Shown: in pieces, positions 1-11,999 of the stretch
How the letters are laid out: every line of letters begins with the position of its first letter
Numbering within the stretch: the first letter of the stretch is position 1
NCBI GenBank assembly: GCA_022478985.1
Contig: JAKSZP010000144.1
Span: 110,129 to 174,128, forward strand
Direction: 5' to 3'
DNA from: Massospora cicadina
Taxonomy: Eukaryota > Entomophthoromycota > Entomophthoromycetes > Entomophthorales > Entomophthoraceae
Length of the DNA: 64,000 nt
Program-made: the position numbers and the translations under genes
The notes under the pieces: generated by a model
The model's database searches: none
Seen by the model: the letters and a program-made list of their open reading frames with translations, nothing else
Told to the model about the DNA's origin: nothing

Positions 1-1193
1 AGGGAAATCTCGCCCATGTGTTGGACAAACAGTGGGCCTCAGCCTATTTTTTGAGAGTTCCTCCTTCTTCGCCATATTTACCCACTAGCAAGCTTTTTAA
101 GTGAATCAAGGTAGTGTGTTCTGAGTTGTAGGGGGAAGAGGATGCCAACCAAAGATAATAATTAGCACGTTGCTCCAGCACCAATGTCAGGGTCTGCTGA
201 AGGGGCGAGTAATCAAAATTAAATTGGGGGTCCAACTTCAACAATAATTTTGGGTTTTGTCAATAAGGCGAAAAATATGGATAAAATTGGTGGGACCAAA
301 CCCAGTGAATTTAAATGTGGTAAATCCATTTGATACACAATGGGACAGGGGCCCATGCCCTGGCCATGGGCACTTCTAGTCGCCCACAGAACAAAGTGAC
401 GTTGAGCCAAGCAAAATCAGGGTTGGAGGAAATGGCTATTGGTGAAATTCAAGCGGAATTTGGATGGCAAGCAGAAGGATGATTTGGAATTAAGTTAGTT
501 TGTGATTTTGTTTTGCCAAAATTAGTTGGATTCATAACTTCTTCATTTATACATTTTCAATTATTCCTCAAGCCCCTAGGCCTTAAAGCAACCGACCCTC
601 ACTGGCAAGGTTGTCAGTCAATTCTTTACCTTTAGTTTTCTACTAAACAACCCTTTTTTAACCAAAAAAATTACTTTTACTAATTTTTTCATAATTCACC
701 GCCTCAACAACCTAAACAATGTTTCCCATGTTGCAACACAATTGGGCACTAGTGACCGTTATCAGCACTGCTCCCCACCTTTGTCAAATGGGGGTATTTA
801 TGTGTGACTTAATGGATATATCTCCATTTTCCAGAGCTCTCTGGCAAAAAGATATGACAATAATGTTTAGAAAATTTTATCTCACTATTGATGAGAGGTT
901 ATATGACCTTTCCACCCAATCTTTCACTAGTGGTCCCATAGCAAATCCTGGACCCTCCATTGTTCCTGATGAGTCCCCCATTTCCAAATCTTCTGCCCCC
1001 AGGGTCATTATTTGCTTGTCTATCAGGTTAATGGTTACGTTGGCCACCAGCTGTCAATCTCTGTTTGCTTCCCTCCCGCCTATATATCAAGCCACTTAGA
1101 TTGCAGAGCCCTTGGCATTCTAGTTTGTCTTCTGGGTGCTCACGCACCACGACTAAAAGTCCAGTCTCAACTTTATCTTCCAGTTCCATGACA
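1..1193 (+). repeat. Lineage-A chromovirus LTR (A3), left end outside window
   Basis: The stretch aligns by eye with the LTRs of the element at 6982-21413. Its last 70 bases match the LTR end (a CTCACGCACC-like block, then a terminus ending CCATGACA), and the block near 570-660 matches the LTR block that follows 'ttaaggcaactgcc'. The end at 1193 is the CA terminus. From 1194 the sequence aligns with the minus-strand element at about 44560, so this LTR appears to have inserted into that element. Whether it is a solo LTR or the right LTR of a longer element cannot be decided, because the left side is outside the window. The 719-1099 open frame aligns in part with small frames in the A1 LTRs. 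Confidence 0.7.
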
Positions 1194-2990
1194 GTATGGA
1201 GGCAGTTTAGTTTTTGGTCCAACGACTTGATACTCCAACTGATCAAGGAAGTCTGGTTGCTTCATTAGGCAGCTCTAGATTTCTTTCTCTCTCTTTAGTG
1301 GCATGTTTAATCACTAAAGGGATGCAATATCCCAGAATAGAGAAATAAAAATCCTTATAACTAATTTTGGTGTCAATAAGATAAGTAATCAAGCGTTTAT
1401 TAAAAGGTCATAACTTTCATTCTCTAGAACAACTTTGGGGCCATTACAGCTAAAAAATTAAACTGGAGTGGCAGGGAGGAATAATCACTCAGGGATTGGG
1501 TCTGCAGCGAGCCCACAATTCCATAATCCAAATTGTGGTTTTATCTGGCACAACTTTTATCCTCTTCACCAGTTAAAAAGATATGATGTTAACCGGTGAT
1601 CTGGTATTGACTATGGCCAGAATTTTTAATTTATAAAAATTACTTTGAGATGGGTAACCTCAATACCAAAATGGAGAATTGAGTATATAGAATTATCCTG
1701 TCAGAAGAGGTCCAGGAGGAGTAGAGTAAGAGGAATGTATATATTTCTTTGTATTATATTATGCGACATCCACCTTGTCAGGTGGGGGTAGGACTTAGCA
1801 TTATTTGGGAACAACAGCAGATGTGACCTGAGGCTCAGGTTCGTCAGCAGAGGGTGCCTCATACCCTAATCTGACTCTGCCTTCTCGTCTCATCAGCCTT
1901 TTTATTAAACAGGTAGCCTCCTGATGTCCAAAGAATCCGCAATAGGAGCAAGAGGTTTGTGAAGTTTTAGTCTCTTGAGTTGTCCTATTGCATGAATGTG
2001 GGCCAGGTCCCCTTGTTAGTTGTTTGACGCACCTCCTGCTCAAACAACTTCACGATAGATTATTTAGTAACAAGTATGGATTCTTATAGCTTGTTTACAT
2101 TCTGGAAATGTGGTAAAAAGTTGCGCTATGTTAAAATGCGGAGAGGATTGAGCAATGGCATCGTCCAAGCTAACCAATTTACAGGATGCAAGGGCCTAAG
2201 CTTCATACTAAAACGCTCATCAAATTGATTTTTGTTTTTCCACATTTAGGGTGGATTTACATGAACGTATATTACAATTAGACAGAGATATTTAAACACC
2301 AAATTCTTTGATAAGGGCGCCCCTTACCTCCGCCCCAGTAGAACACTGTTTGAAATATGGAATCATGATCTCTTGGGTATTACTAAGACAGGTCGCAAGT
2401 GCTGGCCTTCTGATAAAACATAGTACGTTCTATCATATTTTCATATATATGGAGATAAGACTGTATGAGTTCAGTTCCTTTTATGTCCTTTTCTTTAAAG
2501 GTGGTTTAAAGTACCCAACAGGTTGGGGAGAGCATGGATAGCTAGAGGAGGGGACCAGAAAACTCAGTTGACACCATGGTTCCTAGCTCAGTTTGAAGTA
2601 CGCTTATTAGACTGACAGAGGAAGTCATTCATATCATCCCAAATGTTGATGTAGTAGATGTTGACATGAATGAGTAAAGTTTTTGTATCAAAGAGACGTC
2701 AGAGGTTTTCAACCTTGGCATCCTGGCTTGCTACTTGGTCATACATAGAAATTACTCTGCTGTACAATGAGATCATAGTGGGTTCTTCATTGAAAAACCC
2801 CCTTCCATGCTCATCCATACTCCTCAAGCCACCTTAAGCAAATTTTGTTCAAAGGCGCTATTTTGTGCTTTGTGGTTTCCATCAAAAAATAGTTCACTAG
2901 GCAAGTGCATATTCTCCTCCATATGTGTAGGTCTGCGATTACTTGGCTTGTTCATATGAAGGTATTTTTTCACCAGGTAGCCTCAGAAAA
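1194..2990 (-). pseudogene. Ty3/gypsy gag remnant (element B2)
   Basis: On the minus strand this is a decayed Gag region. A retroviral-type zinc knuckle, CSYCGFFGHQEATC (C-x2-C-x4-H-x4-C), is intact at 1909-1950 inside an open frame at 1801-2043. Gag is the nucleocapsid and capsid precursor of LTR retrotransposons. The same order of sequence occurs at 44560-47290 (element B3), including the knuckle at about 45300, so both belong to one family. The pol part would lie left of the A3 LTR, outside the window. The rest of gag is broken by stops and AT-rich drift. Confidence 0.7.
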
Positions 2991-3558
2991 CACTTGGCAT
3001 AAAGCACCGATGTTGAGTTTTACTTAAAATCGAAGGCTGGCTCCTTTAAAGGCTATGAAACTACTGGTTCATAGCTCCAGAGGAATCTCCTAGTAGACTT
3101 TTTATGTCTATAGGGCAACCTCTTGGCGGAATAGTTGCTTTCAAGGCAAATTTTCTATAATATAAACATATGAATCTCTGATAAAAACTAGACAAGAATT
3201 ATATTAGAAACAAGCTTAGTTTATTTAGAATATGGATATTTATAAATTTAGTCAAAGTCTAGGTTCAAGTAAGGTATGGCAAATTCTGGAATAAAGCAGT
3301 GTAATGTGAAGAATATTTGGTGGCAACAATATTTACCAATCAATTTGGCAGATTCAGACAATCTCTGAAGGATTATATCTTTATGACTATTGCAGTGGAT
3401 TCAGAAGGGATTCAGTATTTAGGTTGCTCACCTTGGAATTCATCACTCATTGACTTTTTTGTAGCTTCTTCAGCGGCGGAACTCCCTTGAGAGGTTTATA
3501 AAAGTATCTGGCGTTAAAACTCCATCCAAACTCCTTATATATCTCATCATTTCCAACA
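2990..3558 (-). repeat. 5' LTR remnant of Ty3 element B2
   Basis: It matches both LTRs of the related element at 40690-48490, including a 'ctcctagtaga' block, a 'tttatgtctatagggcaac' block and the terminus 'catttccaaca' at 3558, which corresponds to 'cattcccaaca' at 41259. For a minus-strand element this is the 5' LTR. The left boundary is approximate because homology fades near 2990. Confidence 0.6.
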
Positions 3559-6500
3559 GCACTACAACTGAAAATTTATGACTTTATGACAGGCCATTGC
3601 ACTGGGATCACTCATAAAAATGTGTATAAATATTGTGCATGCCATTATTATATGAGTTGATTCATTTGGAATCCTGTCTGTATCATTTTGGTTAGTTAGC
3701 CCAGATGATGGTAACTAGAGACACCAGAGACCAGGGATGAATTGCAAACCATGATGAAGGGTACTCAGATTAAGTAAAGGATGCGTTATAGGATAGTCAA
3801 TTGGAATTGGTTACCCTGTATATAACAATTTTCCCAATCCAAAATAACTATCAAAGGGCATTCTAGTGTCAACTATGATTCCATTAAGAAAACATGAATG
3901 TCTAAATGATTTTCTACTGGGATTATATTCTAGAATCTATTCATCAGGTGTTTGCTAGATATAATATTATCTCTCTAGTGAGAATATTGGAGCATCAATT
4001 CTACCATCAGATTCCCCTCCTAAATTACCTAAAAGCAATCTTAATATTAAAAAAAAATTTATACACTATATGTGCTATCTACAATGAAACTGATTTAGGC
4101 AAAGAGTTAGCACAAAAATTAGTCCCTTTTATGGGCTTAAAGGTGGTTATGGCAAGTATAAATGTCCCACCTTATTGCCTAAGATTAGCTAAATCTTTAC
4201 TTTACAATGTCAACTACCTTTCTTTTAATTGTCTAGAGCCCAAGTCTTGATGAGATAAACTTATTTTACCTACAACTGATTGGTCACAGCCAAAGGAGTT
4301 TCAAAATAGTGCAAATCTTGTTTGATATGCTGACTATTCCAAAAAAATAGCCCATTTTGCCATTTTACATATTGGTAATCTGAACCTTGAATGTATGTTT
4401 CTATATCTAAAATCCATTCGGAAATAAACTAATATGATTGGAATTCTTTGCTAGGATTGGTGGATCAACACAATAAGCTGATACCCATATTCAAGCATCT
4501 CTATGTACCCAAAGTTATTCATTATCTGTAATATGGTGTACCAATTGGAAGAAGCGAGATGTAACAACATTTCACTTCTGACACCCCCTCACTCACATGA
4601 GACATGCAGAAATCTTTGACAAGAGTTTTTGCATAACATTATTATTTATTTATAACAAAATCCTTTGGATATACTAATATAATTAGAAAGTACAAACATC
4701 TCATTATTATGTAATAAATATAGTTTATCCCTGATTCTAATTACATGATATTAAACTTCTAATAAGAGTTATGTAGCGAACTTAGGACAGCTTTGGCCTC
4801 CTCTCTTAGGCTTATGCGATTTACTATGCTTACTTTACCTGTCATATCTTGGGATTTTGGGTTATCACCAAGAGAAAAACCTAACTAGCAAAATCTCTGC
4901 AATTTTGGAAGCATGATTAAAACTTTGAAAAACTTTCTAGGTCCCTAATACAAACGTTGGGTGGTGACTTCTGTGGCGCCTTTTAGAATGTCAGAAACAA
5001 TGTAGTATGCCCTCAGCCACTGTCCTTCATGGACATAAATATCCTTCTTGCCAATGTCCACCTTGATTGGATACTAAGGCTATCTCTGTCCCTATCGCCA
5101 CTGTTAAGGCTACAGTTTTATTCATATTTTATTCTATTTTTATAACATCTTTACACTAAACCCTGCTTTCTAAAAATTAATAGAATCTACTTTACAAGTA
5201 GTGCAGGAGCTAATTCCCTGTTTATTACTAAAAAAACACTTCACTGCTCCTTGTCATCCTATGATGAATGGGAAGCTGAAAAAGAAAATGGTAATCTTTT
5301 ATATACTCTCTGGAAAATGCCAGATACCAATTAATCTAATGGATCACTACATACCTTCTCCTAAAGATCATAATCTATAAGCTTTCATTGGTATATAAAA
5401 ATGTCTCCTATAAGCCCCTTATAAGATTTAACTTCAACTACCCAGTAGCATGCAGCCACTGCTAGATACCTCATCCCTCAGAGATGTTTAGTTGACTATG
5501 AGGGCTTATATAGAGAAATTAAGATGCAAGAGCTTTGCACAGAAGGAATCATCTTAACTAACTCAAAGATATCCATGCAGTTAATTTCTTAAGAGCACAC
5601 ACTTCCCATATTAGAGAACAGATATCTCATTTTTAATTCATCACCACCGCCTTTGTGGACGACCAAACAAACTTGACACTTCCTGGTCAGTCCCATATCA
5701 CATCTCTTACAAAGCAGAGTCCAAATATCACATTGCCTATGTAGTCCAGGGTACCATAGTTTTAATGAAATGATATTCTGTCCATAGATCCTTATAAATT
5801 GAGCTTTTAATTTTTGGTGGTTTCATACAGATGATTTGACCTTCTGAACCTCATAAAATTGCAATTTGTTTATTTTTTAAAGTTATTGATTTTAGGCTCT
5901 TGATCAACCCTACAATGTGTAAGTTTTTAGGCTTCCACGCCAAAAATATCTAATAATTTTATATTATGTCAGTCTATATTATAATCACTTAGACACCATT
6001 CAAACCTTTCCAAGCTTTAATCTTCAATATATGAACACCTAATATTCTAATAACTGACTGATTTTGCACATATTATTAAAATCTACATTTGCTATAAATT
6101 TAGAGTTTATTATCTAAGAGGGTTGCTCCCACAAATGAAGCCCTTATACTGTTGCATAATTTGACAATATAATATGCCACTGAGTTGTCTACCATACCCA
6201 AGACAACTTAGGCTGCTTTTAGCATGCTGTGGCCCCACACTTCAACTGTTGGTTGAATAAAAACTGAGATGTCAGTAAGGGCAGACTTCCATTTAGAGCA
6301 TTCTCCTTTGGTCCACATAGGTGACTAGAGGTGAGGTAAATCCTGCTGCCACACTGTACCTTACCTTTAAGTTACTAGAAAAGTGGCAGACCCGCATTTC
6401 AAGTAGATTTTTTTAAACAAAATCAGTAACTTTTTTGTTTACAATCAATCAACGTGAACCTCTTGAAGCTTAGGGCTATATTTTTCAAGTAAAGTTCAGA

Positions 6501-6585
6501 TTTGGGAAAAGCATTATTATGGTAGTCAATAGAGTTCATGGTAAATATCTTTAAGTTTATGTCCCCCTACAACATGATCTTGTGA
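3559..6585. other. Unassigned AT-rich intergenic or decayed repeat DNA
   Basis: I recognise no element here. There is one 114-codon open frame at 3906-4250 with no recognisable motif; in this AT-rich setting it could be chance or part of a decayed polyprotein. No RNA gene, tandem repeat or clear LTR boundary is visible. Confidence 0.4.
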
Positions 6586-6663
6586 GGGTACTATCAAATA
6601 TCAGTGTATCCCCCCATTAGGTTGGGACCATATAGTGCTAAAAAAAGAGTGGGTACTATCAAA
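6586..6663 (+). mobile_element. Tail-only retro-insertion with TSD
   Basis: The 13-bp sequence GGGTACTATCAAA occurs at 6586-6598 and again at 6651-6663. Between them lies a 52-bp insert made of a C-run, the motif 'TTGGGACCATATAGTGCTA' and an A7 run. The same motif with an A-run recurs at 24816, 33996, 48290 and 54054. Flanking duplication plus an A-run is the signature of LINE-mediated target-primed reverse transcription. The insert is too short to code for anything. Confidence 0.75.
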
Positions 6664-6976
6664 GATTGTAATGGTAAGCAGATTGACACCCAGTTGATGT
6701 TATAAACGGTGAATGAATTAAACACATTCCTTTAAGATTAGGTCATGGTAAATCATCTGTTTCACCACATAGTGAATTACTGATGTTTCAAATGGGAAAA
6801 ATATAATGTGAAGTTGAAGATGTTATGATGGACAGATCAACCTAATTCACTTATTAATTAATTGAGTGAAACATTTTCTTAAATTTCACCACCCCATATG
6901 ATTGTCCAAGTACATTGAGGCCAATATTATCCTTATGTAGGGACAATAAGGTCCATTGTTTGCCATTATATCAGAT

Positions 6977-6981
6977 GATAG
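6977..6981. repeat. Target site duplication GATAG (left) of element A1
   Basis: GATAG directly precedes the TG terminus at 6982 and recurs at 21414-21418 directly after the CA terminus at 21413. A 5-bp duplication is typical of Ty3/gypsy integration. Confidence 0.9.
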
Positions 6982-8634
6982 TGTAAGTCCTGGAGACCAA
7001 CCCCTGAAACTGGATAGGGAGCAACACCCCTTTCGGACAAAAAGAGATCACAAGGGCCAAGTGGACCCTCTGTCACAACTGAGCGACTTAGCCCACGTGA
7101 TAGATGAGTGCTGGGTGACTTAACTCCACCCCCAAGGATACCCCATTCCCACCTCTTCCCCCCTCCTCAACCCTGGTAAAATTTAATACAAGTAGTCTGC
7201 AGAGAGATTGCGCACACCAGGGGCCTTGGACAGGCCCCTGGGACCCCCCACTCCCAGGCAAACTATGTCAAAATTTAGGGGAAACAGCATTTACCAACGT
7301 TGGAGCCTGGCCTGCATTTCAGTATGGGGGAGCTGGTCTGGACTGGCTGGCACCAGAAATCAAATCAGGGCATGACTTGGATCTCAAACCAAGTACCAAA
7401 CAACTCAGACCAGTTTCCCCAATGCATCATAACAGATCATGAAAGTTCAGATCATGAAATTAGTCCAATTTAGAGTTCATCTTGAGTCTCAAACAACTCA
7501 ACCCAATGGACCCTACCTCCTGGGATGAATCTGGATAATTCAAATCATGAAAACAGGCCAACTCGGATGACCAGATCTGGATCAGTAGCATTTACTTGGT
7601 TTGGGCCCAATAATGTGGAAAAATTTGCAAAAGTTTTATTTTTTGATATTTGCCAAAATCTCAAGCATCGCCCCACCCCCCTCCATGCCATCCAACCAAA
7701 TCTCATTGCCAAACCCCAATCACCCAATCCCATGGTACCTTACCTATGCGATTTAGCCAGTACTTAAGGCAACTGCCCTACCCAGGGGCAGTTGTCAGTT
7801 CAGTCTTTAATCTTCCACACTTTATGCTTAATAAAGTTTGAATTCCCCATACAGCTTGCCATGGCCTCCATATGCCTTACTTTTTTACTAAAATTCCCCC
7901 GATTGATCCAACAAAGAATGCCATCAGCTAAAGTTCACATACCAATGTTTGCTGACTGGATCATTTGGTTGCTTGACCCCGCCATGCAGTGGCAGATCAT
8001 AAACGTGATAATCTGCCTCACCCCTGATGATGAACCCGCTATTTTCGTTCATTACTGCACATTCATTTAATAAGAACCCACCCATCTGTTCTACTGCCAA
8101 TTTTTCTAAAACCACTCAACAGTTGGAGCAGCACCAGAGCAGTCCTGTCCTGCCGCTTGTGGACTCAGGGTCCACAACTGAGTCAGCTGCTGATGGCTTG
8201 GCCTGCCTGTAGGACCTGGAGCGCCCCATCCAGGGGAAGCTTGGTCTTAACCCCCTTCAGGGGTCACATTCCACCTCCATTCTTCTTTCCAATCATGCAG
8301 TTGTCCCTGTGCCATCCCTCGCTGGTGTAAAAGCTTTTCTGTTATAATCCACGGGCCAGAAACTGCAAACCCTGTGGGAGTCATCATCCTCCATACCTCT
8401 CCTACCCTTGGGGGTTTCCCCCACAAGTCTCGCAGTTTCCCCCATTGAAACCATCTAGTTTGCCTTGGGGGGCTTCAGTATATTAATGAACTTTTACTTT
8501 CCTCACTTCCTCAATAGCTCCACTCTTACTAGTTGCTTGGACCACTATGCCTATGGCATTCTGGGCTCTCCACTAGGTTCTCACGCACCCTGACTTGGAG
8601 CCCAATCTAATCCTTATTAGCTGAATCCATGACA
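6982..8634 (+). repeat. 5' LTR of chromovirus A1
   Basis: It starts TGTAAGTCC and ends CCATGACA and aligns along its full length with 19767-21413. It contains a short open frame from about 7861 to 8070 (including the residues WQIINVIICLTPDDEPA) that is also present in the 3' LTR and, diverged, in the LTR at 1-1193. An AATAAA-like signal ('taataaagtt') lies near 7830. Confidence 0.92.
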
Positions 8635-9715
8635 TAATACACCAACCAGTAATCTTGGCCTTATCCGCCCTCCTTGCTGGCACTGGAAAAGCGTTGGCCT
8701 ACGCTCTCACTCTAAACGTGCTCTCCCTATGCAACCTGGTCTTCTCCTGATAGTCGGTGGCCTCATTCATCTGGGCTTGCCAACAGGCTCTGCTAAATTG
8801 GTCCCCACCCCACTGAGCTCCAGCAACGAGTGTCACCCCCTCAGTTAACATGATAGGGATGGGGGTCCCTCCTGTCCCTTCTGATGAGGTGGCTGACCAA
8901 ATCCTGGTCATCCTAGTGGAACTCCAGGTACGCTTTACTGCTGATGGTGAAAAATCCCTGCTTCCCTCAGATGCCCAGCAGAGTGTGACTCTCCTTGATG
9001 CCCTGGATGGGGACGCCTGTCGTTGGGTAAGGGGAGTTCTCTGCTCTGCTGCTAAGTCTGGCAACCCCACCCCTTGCTGGAACTGGTAACTTTTGTGGTC
9101 CAGGCCCCCAAGTCAATTCCAGTGCACCTTCTCCGTCTTTTTACTTTGGGACAGACAGCCATGTATCTACCCTCCCTGATCAAAGCCTTCTCAGTCCTGG
9201 CTCCCACTGTGCCCATCCCTTCAAAAATCGCCATTTCTGCCTTCTGAGCTGCCTTGGACTCTACCGCAGCTGCCCATGCATCTTAGGACCCTCTCCCCAG
9301 ATCCTTAGAAATTGCATTCTCTGTGTCCCACGCAATTGGGGCCAGGCCCTTTCACATCCCTGTGTGTGCTGTCAAAGCTCTTGAGGTACCGCGTACCACA
9401 CCTCCCCCCTGTCAGCGGTTGCAGCCAAGGGAATCATCCCCCTGAACTTGTCGCTCTTTGCCCCCCCTCTGTGCTCACTTCATGTACCTCTCCCCTGGAG
9501 AACCCCTGCCTGTAGCACCCCCATCCTCATCCCAGATAAGGAAGTTGGGCCGTTGGGTCCCAAGTGCTCAGAGTCTGCTCAGCTTGGCGCTATCAGTCCC
9601 CTGGTTGACCCTGATTTCCCCCTGAAGAGAGTGTAGCAGGTGTAGGCATCAACTCTCGCCTACCCATTTGGTACAATAAGGAAGCAAAAACCCTTCCCCA
9701 GTTACACTCTGTCCC
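8635..9715 (+). pseudogene. Gag remnant of chromovirus A1
   Basis: This is the expected position of Gag, between the 5' LTR and the protease. The best preserved piece is an open frame at 8850-9089; beyond it the region is C-rich and broken by frameshifts. I see no intact zinc knuckle. The assignment to gag rests on position and on the protease that follows. Confidence 0.5.
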
Positions 9716-9716
9716 T

Positions 9717-9915
9717 GTGACTCCAGGCCAATCTCTCTGGATGATGGGTTATACCCTCTCCTCGACTGCCCTCTCTCTTGCTCATCCCAATAAAGAGGAT
9801 CAATCTTACTCCCTGTTTCCTATTTCCTTTCTCTCAGAGTCGAGCAAAATCACAGTGCAAGCCCTCCTTGACACTGAGGCGGCGGGCAACTTTACTGACC
9901 TCAGTGCAGCATGGT
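9717..9915 (+). pseudogene. Retropepsin-like protease fragment of A1, split by element B1
   Basis: The frame carries the residues ITVQALLDTEAAGNF, the aspartic protease active-site segment with DTG changed to DTE, a G-to-A change. Chromovirus A2 has the intact counterpart ILVDTGATENF at about 27570. The frame stops making sense at 9915, where the opposite-strand element B1 begins. If one target copy is kept, the frame continues from about 16434 as AAWFLDLVMEEAS without a shift, so this gene was cut by the insertion. Confidence 0.75.
9911..9915. repeat. Target site duplication (ATGGT) left of nested element B1
   Basis: ATGGT before the LTR at 9916 pairs with ATGAT at 16430-16434 after the right LTR. 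The one mismatch is a G/A transition, in keeping with the decay seen elsewhere. Confidence 0.75.
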
Positions 9916-10328
9916 TGTCAGCACTACAGTTCTTTAGACTGACGCCAGGGTTCGTGGTGGCTCAAAGCTGGAAAATTTAGAAAGAGCGCTGAGGAGGAAA
10001 CGTGAAAATGGGTTAGAATACAGAAATTTTATTAAGCTAAAAGGCTTCGATATTAATAGGGTGCATTGGGACTTGGTGCCTTTGGGATCATCAGGGCCTC
10101 ATCCATTCAGAATCTTTACTGATCTTCCAGAAAGGCCTCCTCATGGGCATCCTTAATGGGTAGCATCGCTCACCTGACTGAATTGGTGGAAAGGCCGCCC
10201 CACGTGACTCAGGAATAGGGGAGGAGGATCCTGAAATAGATTTAGCTTAGGTAGGTTTGATGACTGATTTGGCATGGCCTGATTTGTAAGAAGGGAATTT
10301 GGTTTAGTTTCTATCTTGAATTCCAACA
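9916..10328 (-). repeat. 3' LTR of element B1
   Basis: The plus strand reads TGTCAGCACTACAG at the start and TTCCAACA at the end. It matches 16017-16429 base for base over long blocks with scattered transitions, and both copies are exactly 413 bp. Being next to the polypurine tract, it is the 3' LTR of the minus-strand element. Confidence 0.92.
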
Positions 10329-10340
10329 ATGCCCCCCTCA
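10329..10340 (-). promoter_or_regulatory. Polypurine tract of B1
   Basis: The minus strand reads TTGAGGGGGGCA directly before the 3' LTR. This is the expected plus-strand DNA primer site, and related tracts sit at the same place in the element at 40690-48490 and in the TRIM at 25439-33178. Confidence 0.7.
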
Positions 10341-11590
10341 AGATCCTGTCGGAGGGGGATAAACGGCTGTAGGAACTGACCATGCACCCTATCTACTAAA
10401 GTCCCTTGATTGATGTCAGCAATGGAGTACTTGGACTTCACCTTATGTATGACTTTGTAGGGTCCAGACCAAAAAACATCGAGCTTATTCTGTCAGCCTC
10501 CAGGTCAATGATGATAGAAGAGATTGAGGTCACCTAATTGAAAATCTGGTAAGGAGGGTCATCCGAGGTTAGATCGGGATGTCTCTCTTCCAGTGGTGGT
10601 AATAATGCCTTGAGTGGCTTGAGCTTGAAGCTGGACAATTTCATTAGCTAGAGCCCTCATAGTTAATTCAGAGTTCTCAGGGGTGGAGGCTTTGAGCAGG
10701 GGCTGGATGCTACTGATTAGCCGAGGTACCCACCCATATAGGGCTTCAAATGGAGACATCTTGATGACACGGTGATAGCTTACCCTGTAGGCAAGAAAGG
10801 CGCTGGGTAGATAATGGTTCCAACGGTCAGGATCTAAGGCGGCCAACTTCCGTAGGATGGAAACAAAAGTTCCATTAGTGCTTTCTACCACCCTGTTAGT
10901 AGATGGTTGGTAGGGGGCAGAGAAACTCTGAGTGGTGTCAAATAATGAGGTTAGTTCTTTTACTACTTGGGAGGTGAAGTTCAACCCATTGTCTGAAAGT
11001 AAAGTCTGGGGGCACCCATGATGGGTGAAAACGGAGCAAACAAGAAAAAGAGTGGTAGCATTAGCAGTGGCCGCAGGGACTGAGATCGCCTCAACTCACT
11101 TAGTTAAGTGGTCTATAGCTAGGATAACATACTTGTGACCACGCAGTCCAGTGGGAAGGGGACCCACCACGTCGATACTAATGACATTGAAGGGTTTTGT
11201 CAGGGCAACAACTGAGTGCTGATATCAAGGGTTGGCTCAGTCTTGGGATCGGCAGGTCATACAAGCTTCCAAAACCTCTTGGATGGTTTCTACCATTCAG
11301 TCTCAGTAGAGCGTGACTTCAGCCATTCATGAGTCTTCTTAACCGCCCCATGTCCCACAGTAGAATGTCCTTCCAGATGACGTCAGTTTGAGAGGAGGGT
11401 CGGATATAGGGAAGCCACTTCTTGTTGACTTTCTTGTAGAGTAGCTCATCCTTGATTTTAGTGTCTTGAGTCATTTGGCGGAGTTTGGCCTGAACCTCAG
11501 GAGCTTCCAATTCCCATTGTTCAGGCTGTCCTATCAGGTCATAGATACGATCTTCCACAGGGGCCAAAACCACGAATACTGGCATCCTGG
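10341..11590 (-). pseudogene. Integrase of element B1, broken
   Basis: Integrase inserts the cDNA into the host chromosome. On the minus strand the open piece at 10559-10984 includes SAPYQPSTNRVVESTNGTF, the segment around the catalytic Glu (usually GxxER; here VVEST). The following part, near 10340-10480, reads GPYKVIHKVKSKYSIADI and VHGQFLQPF, the SH3-like C-terminal fold of Ty3 integrases. The N-terminal part (11319-11585) and the central core are separated by several stops. No chromodomain follows. Confidence 0.75.
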
Positions 11591-11990
11591 AGAGGCCATC
11601 AGCATTCTGGTGTATAGTGCCTGCACGGTGTATGATGGTGAAATCATAGCTTTGCAGTCGTGAGGCCCACCTGGCTAACTAACCATCAGGATCTTTCAAT
11701 TGTTGAAGCCACTGGAGTGAAGAGTGGTCTGTAATAATAGTAAAATGAGTACCATAGAGGTAAGGCCGGAAATGTTTTATGGCTAAAAGGATGACTAGAC
11801 ATTCCCTCTCAGTGACACTGTAGTTCTGCTCAGCCTTACTTAGCGTCTTACTAAAATAAGCCATGAGATGATCGACCTGGTTCTCATCATGTTGAGCCAG
11901 GATAGCCCTGATGGCGACGTCACACGCATTCGTGAACAACAAGAAAGGTTGGTTGAAGTGAGGATGAACTAGAACAGGTTTAGTACATAA
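11591..11990 (-). pseudogene. RNase H domain of element B1
   Basis: The minus-strand frame at 11679-11942 carries LFTNACDVAIRAILAQ, HLMAYFSKTLSKAEQNYSV and FTIITDHSSLQWLQQL, in the order expected for the Ty3 RNase H fold (DAS-like, YxSKxLxxxExNY and TDHxxLxW blocks). RNase H removes the RNA template during reverse transcription. It is joined in-line with the reverse transcriptase upstream but separated from it by frameshifts. Confidence 0.85.
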
Positions 11991-11999
11991 GGCTGTACA

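Noticed and set aside
3906..4250. 114-codon frame as a host gene
   Set aside because: AT-rich composition, no recognisable motif and no intron or promoter context to support it.
8699..9234. Minus-strand frames in the A1 gag region
   Set aside because: They are shadows of the plus-strand gag and show no motifs.
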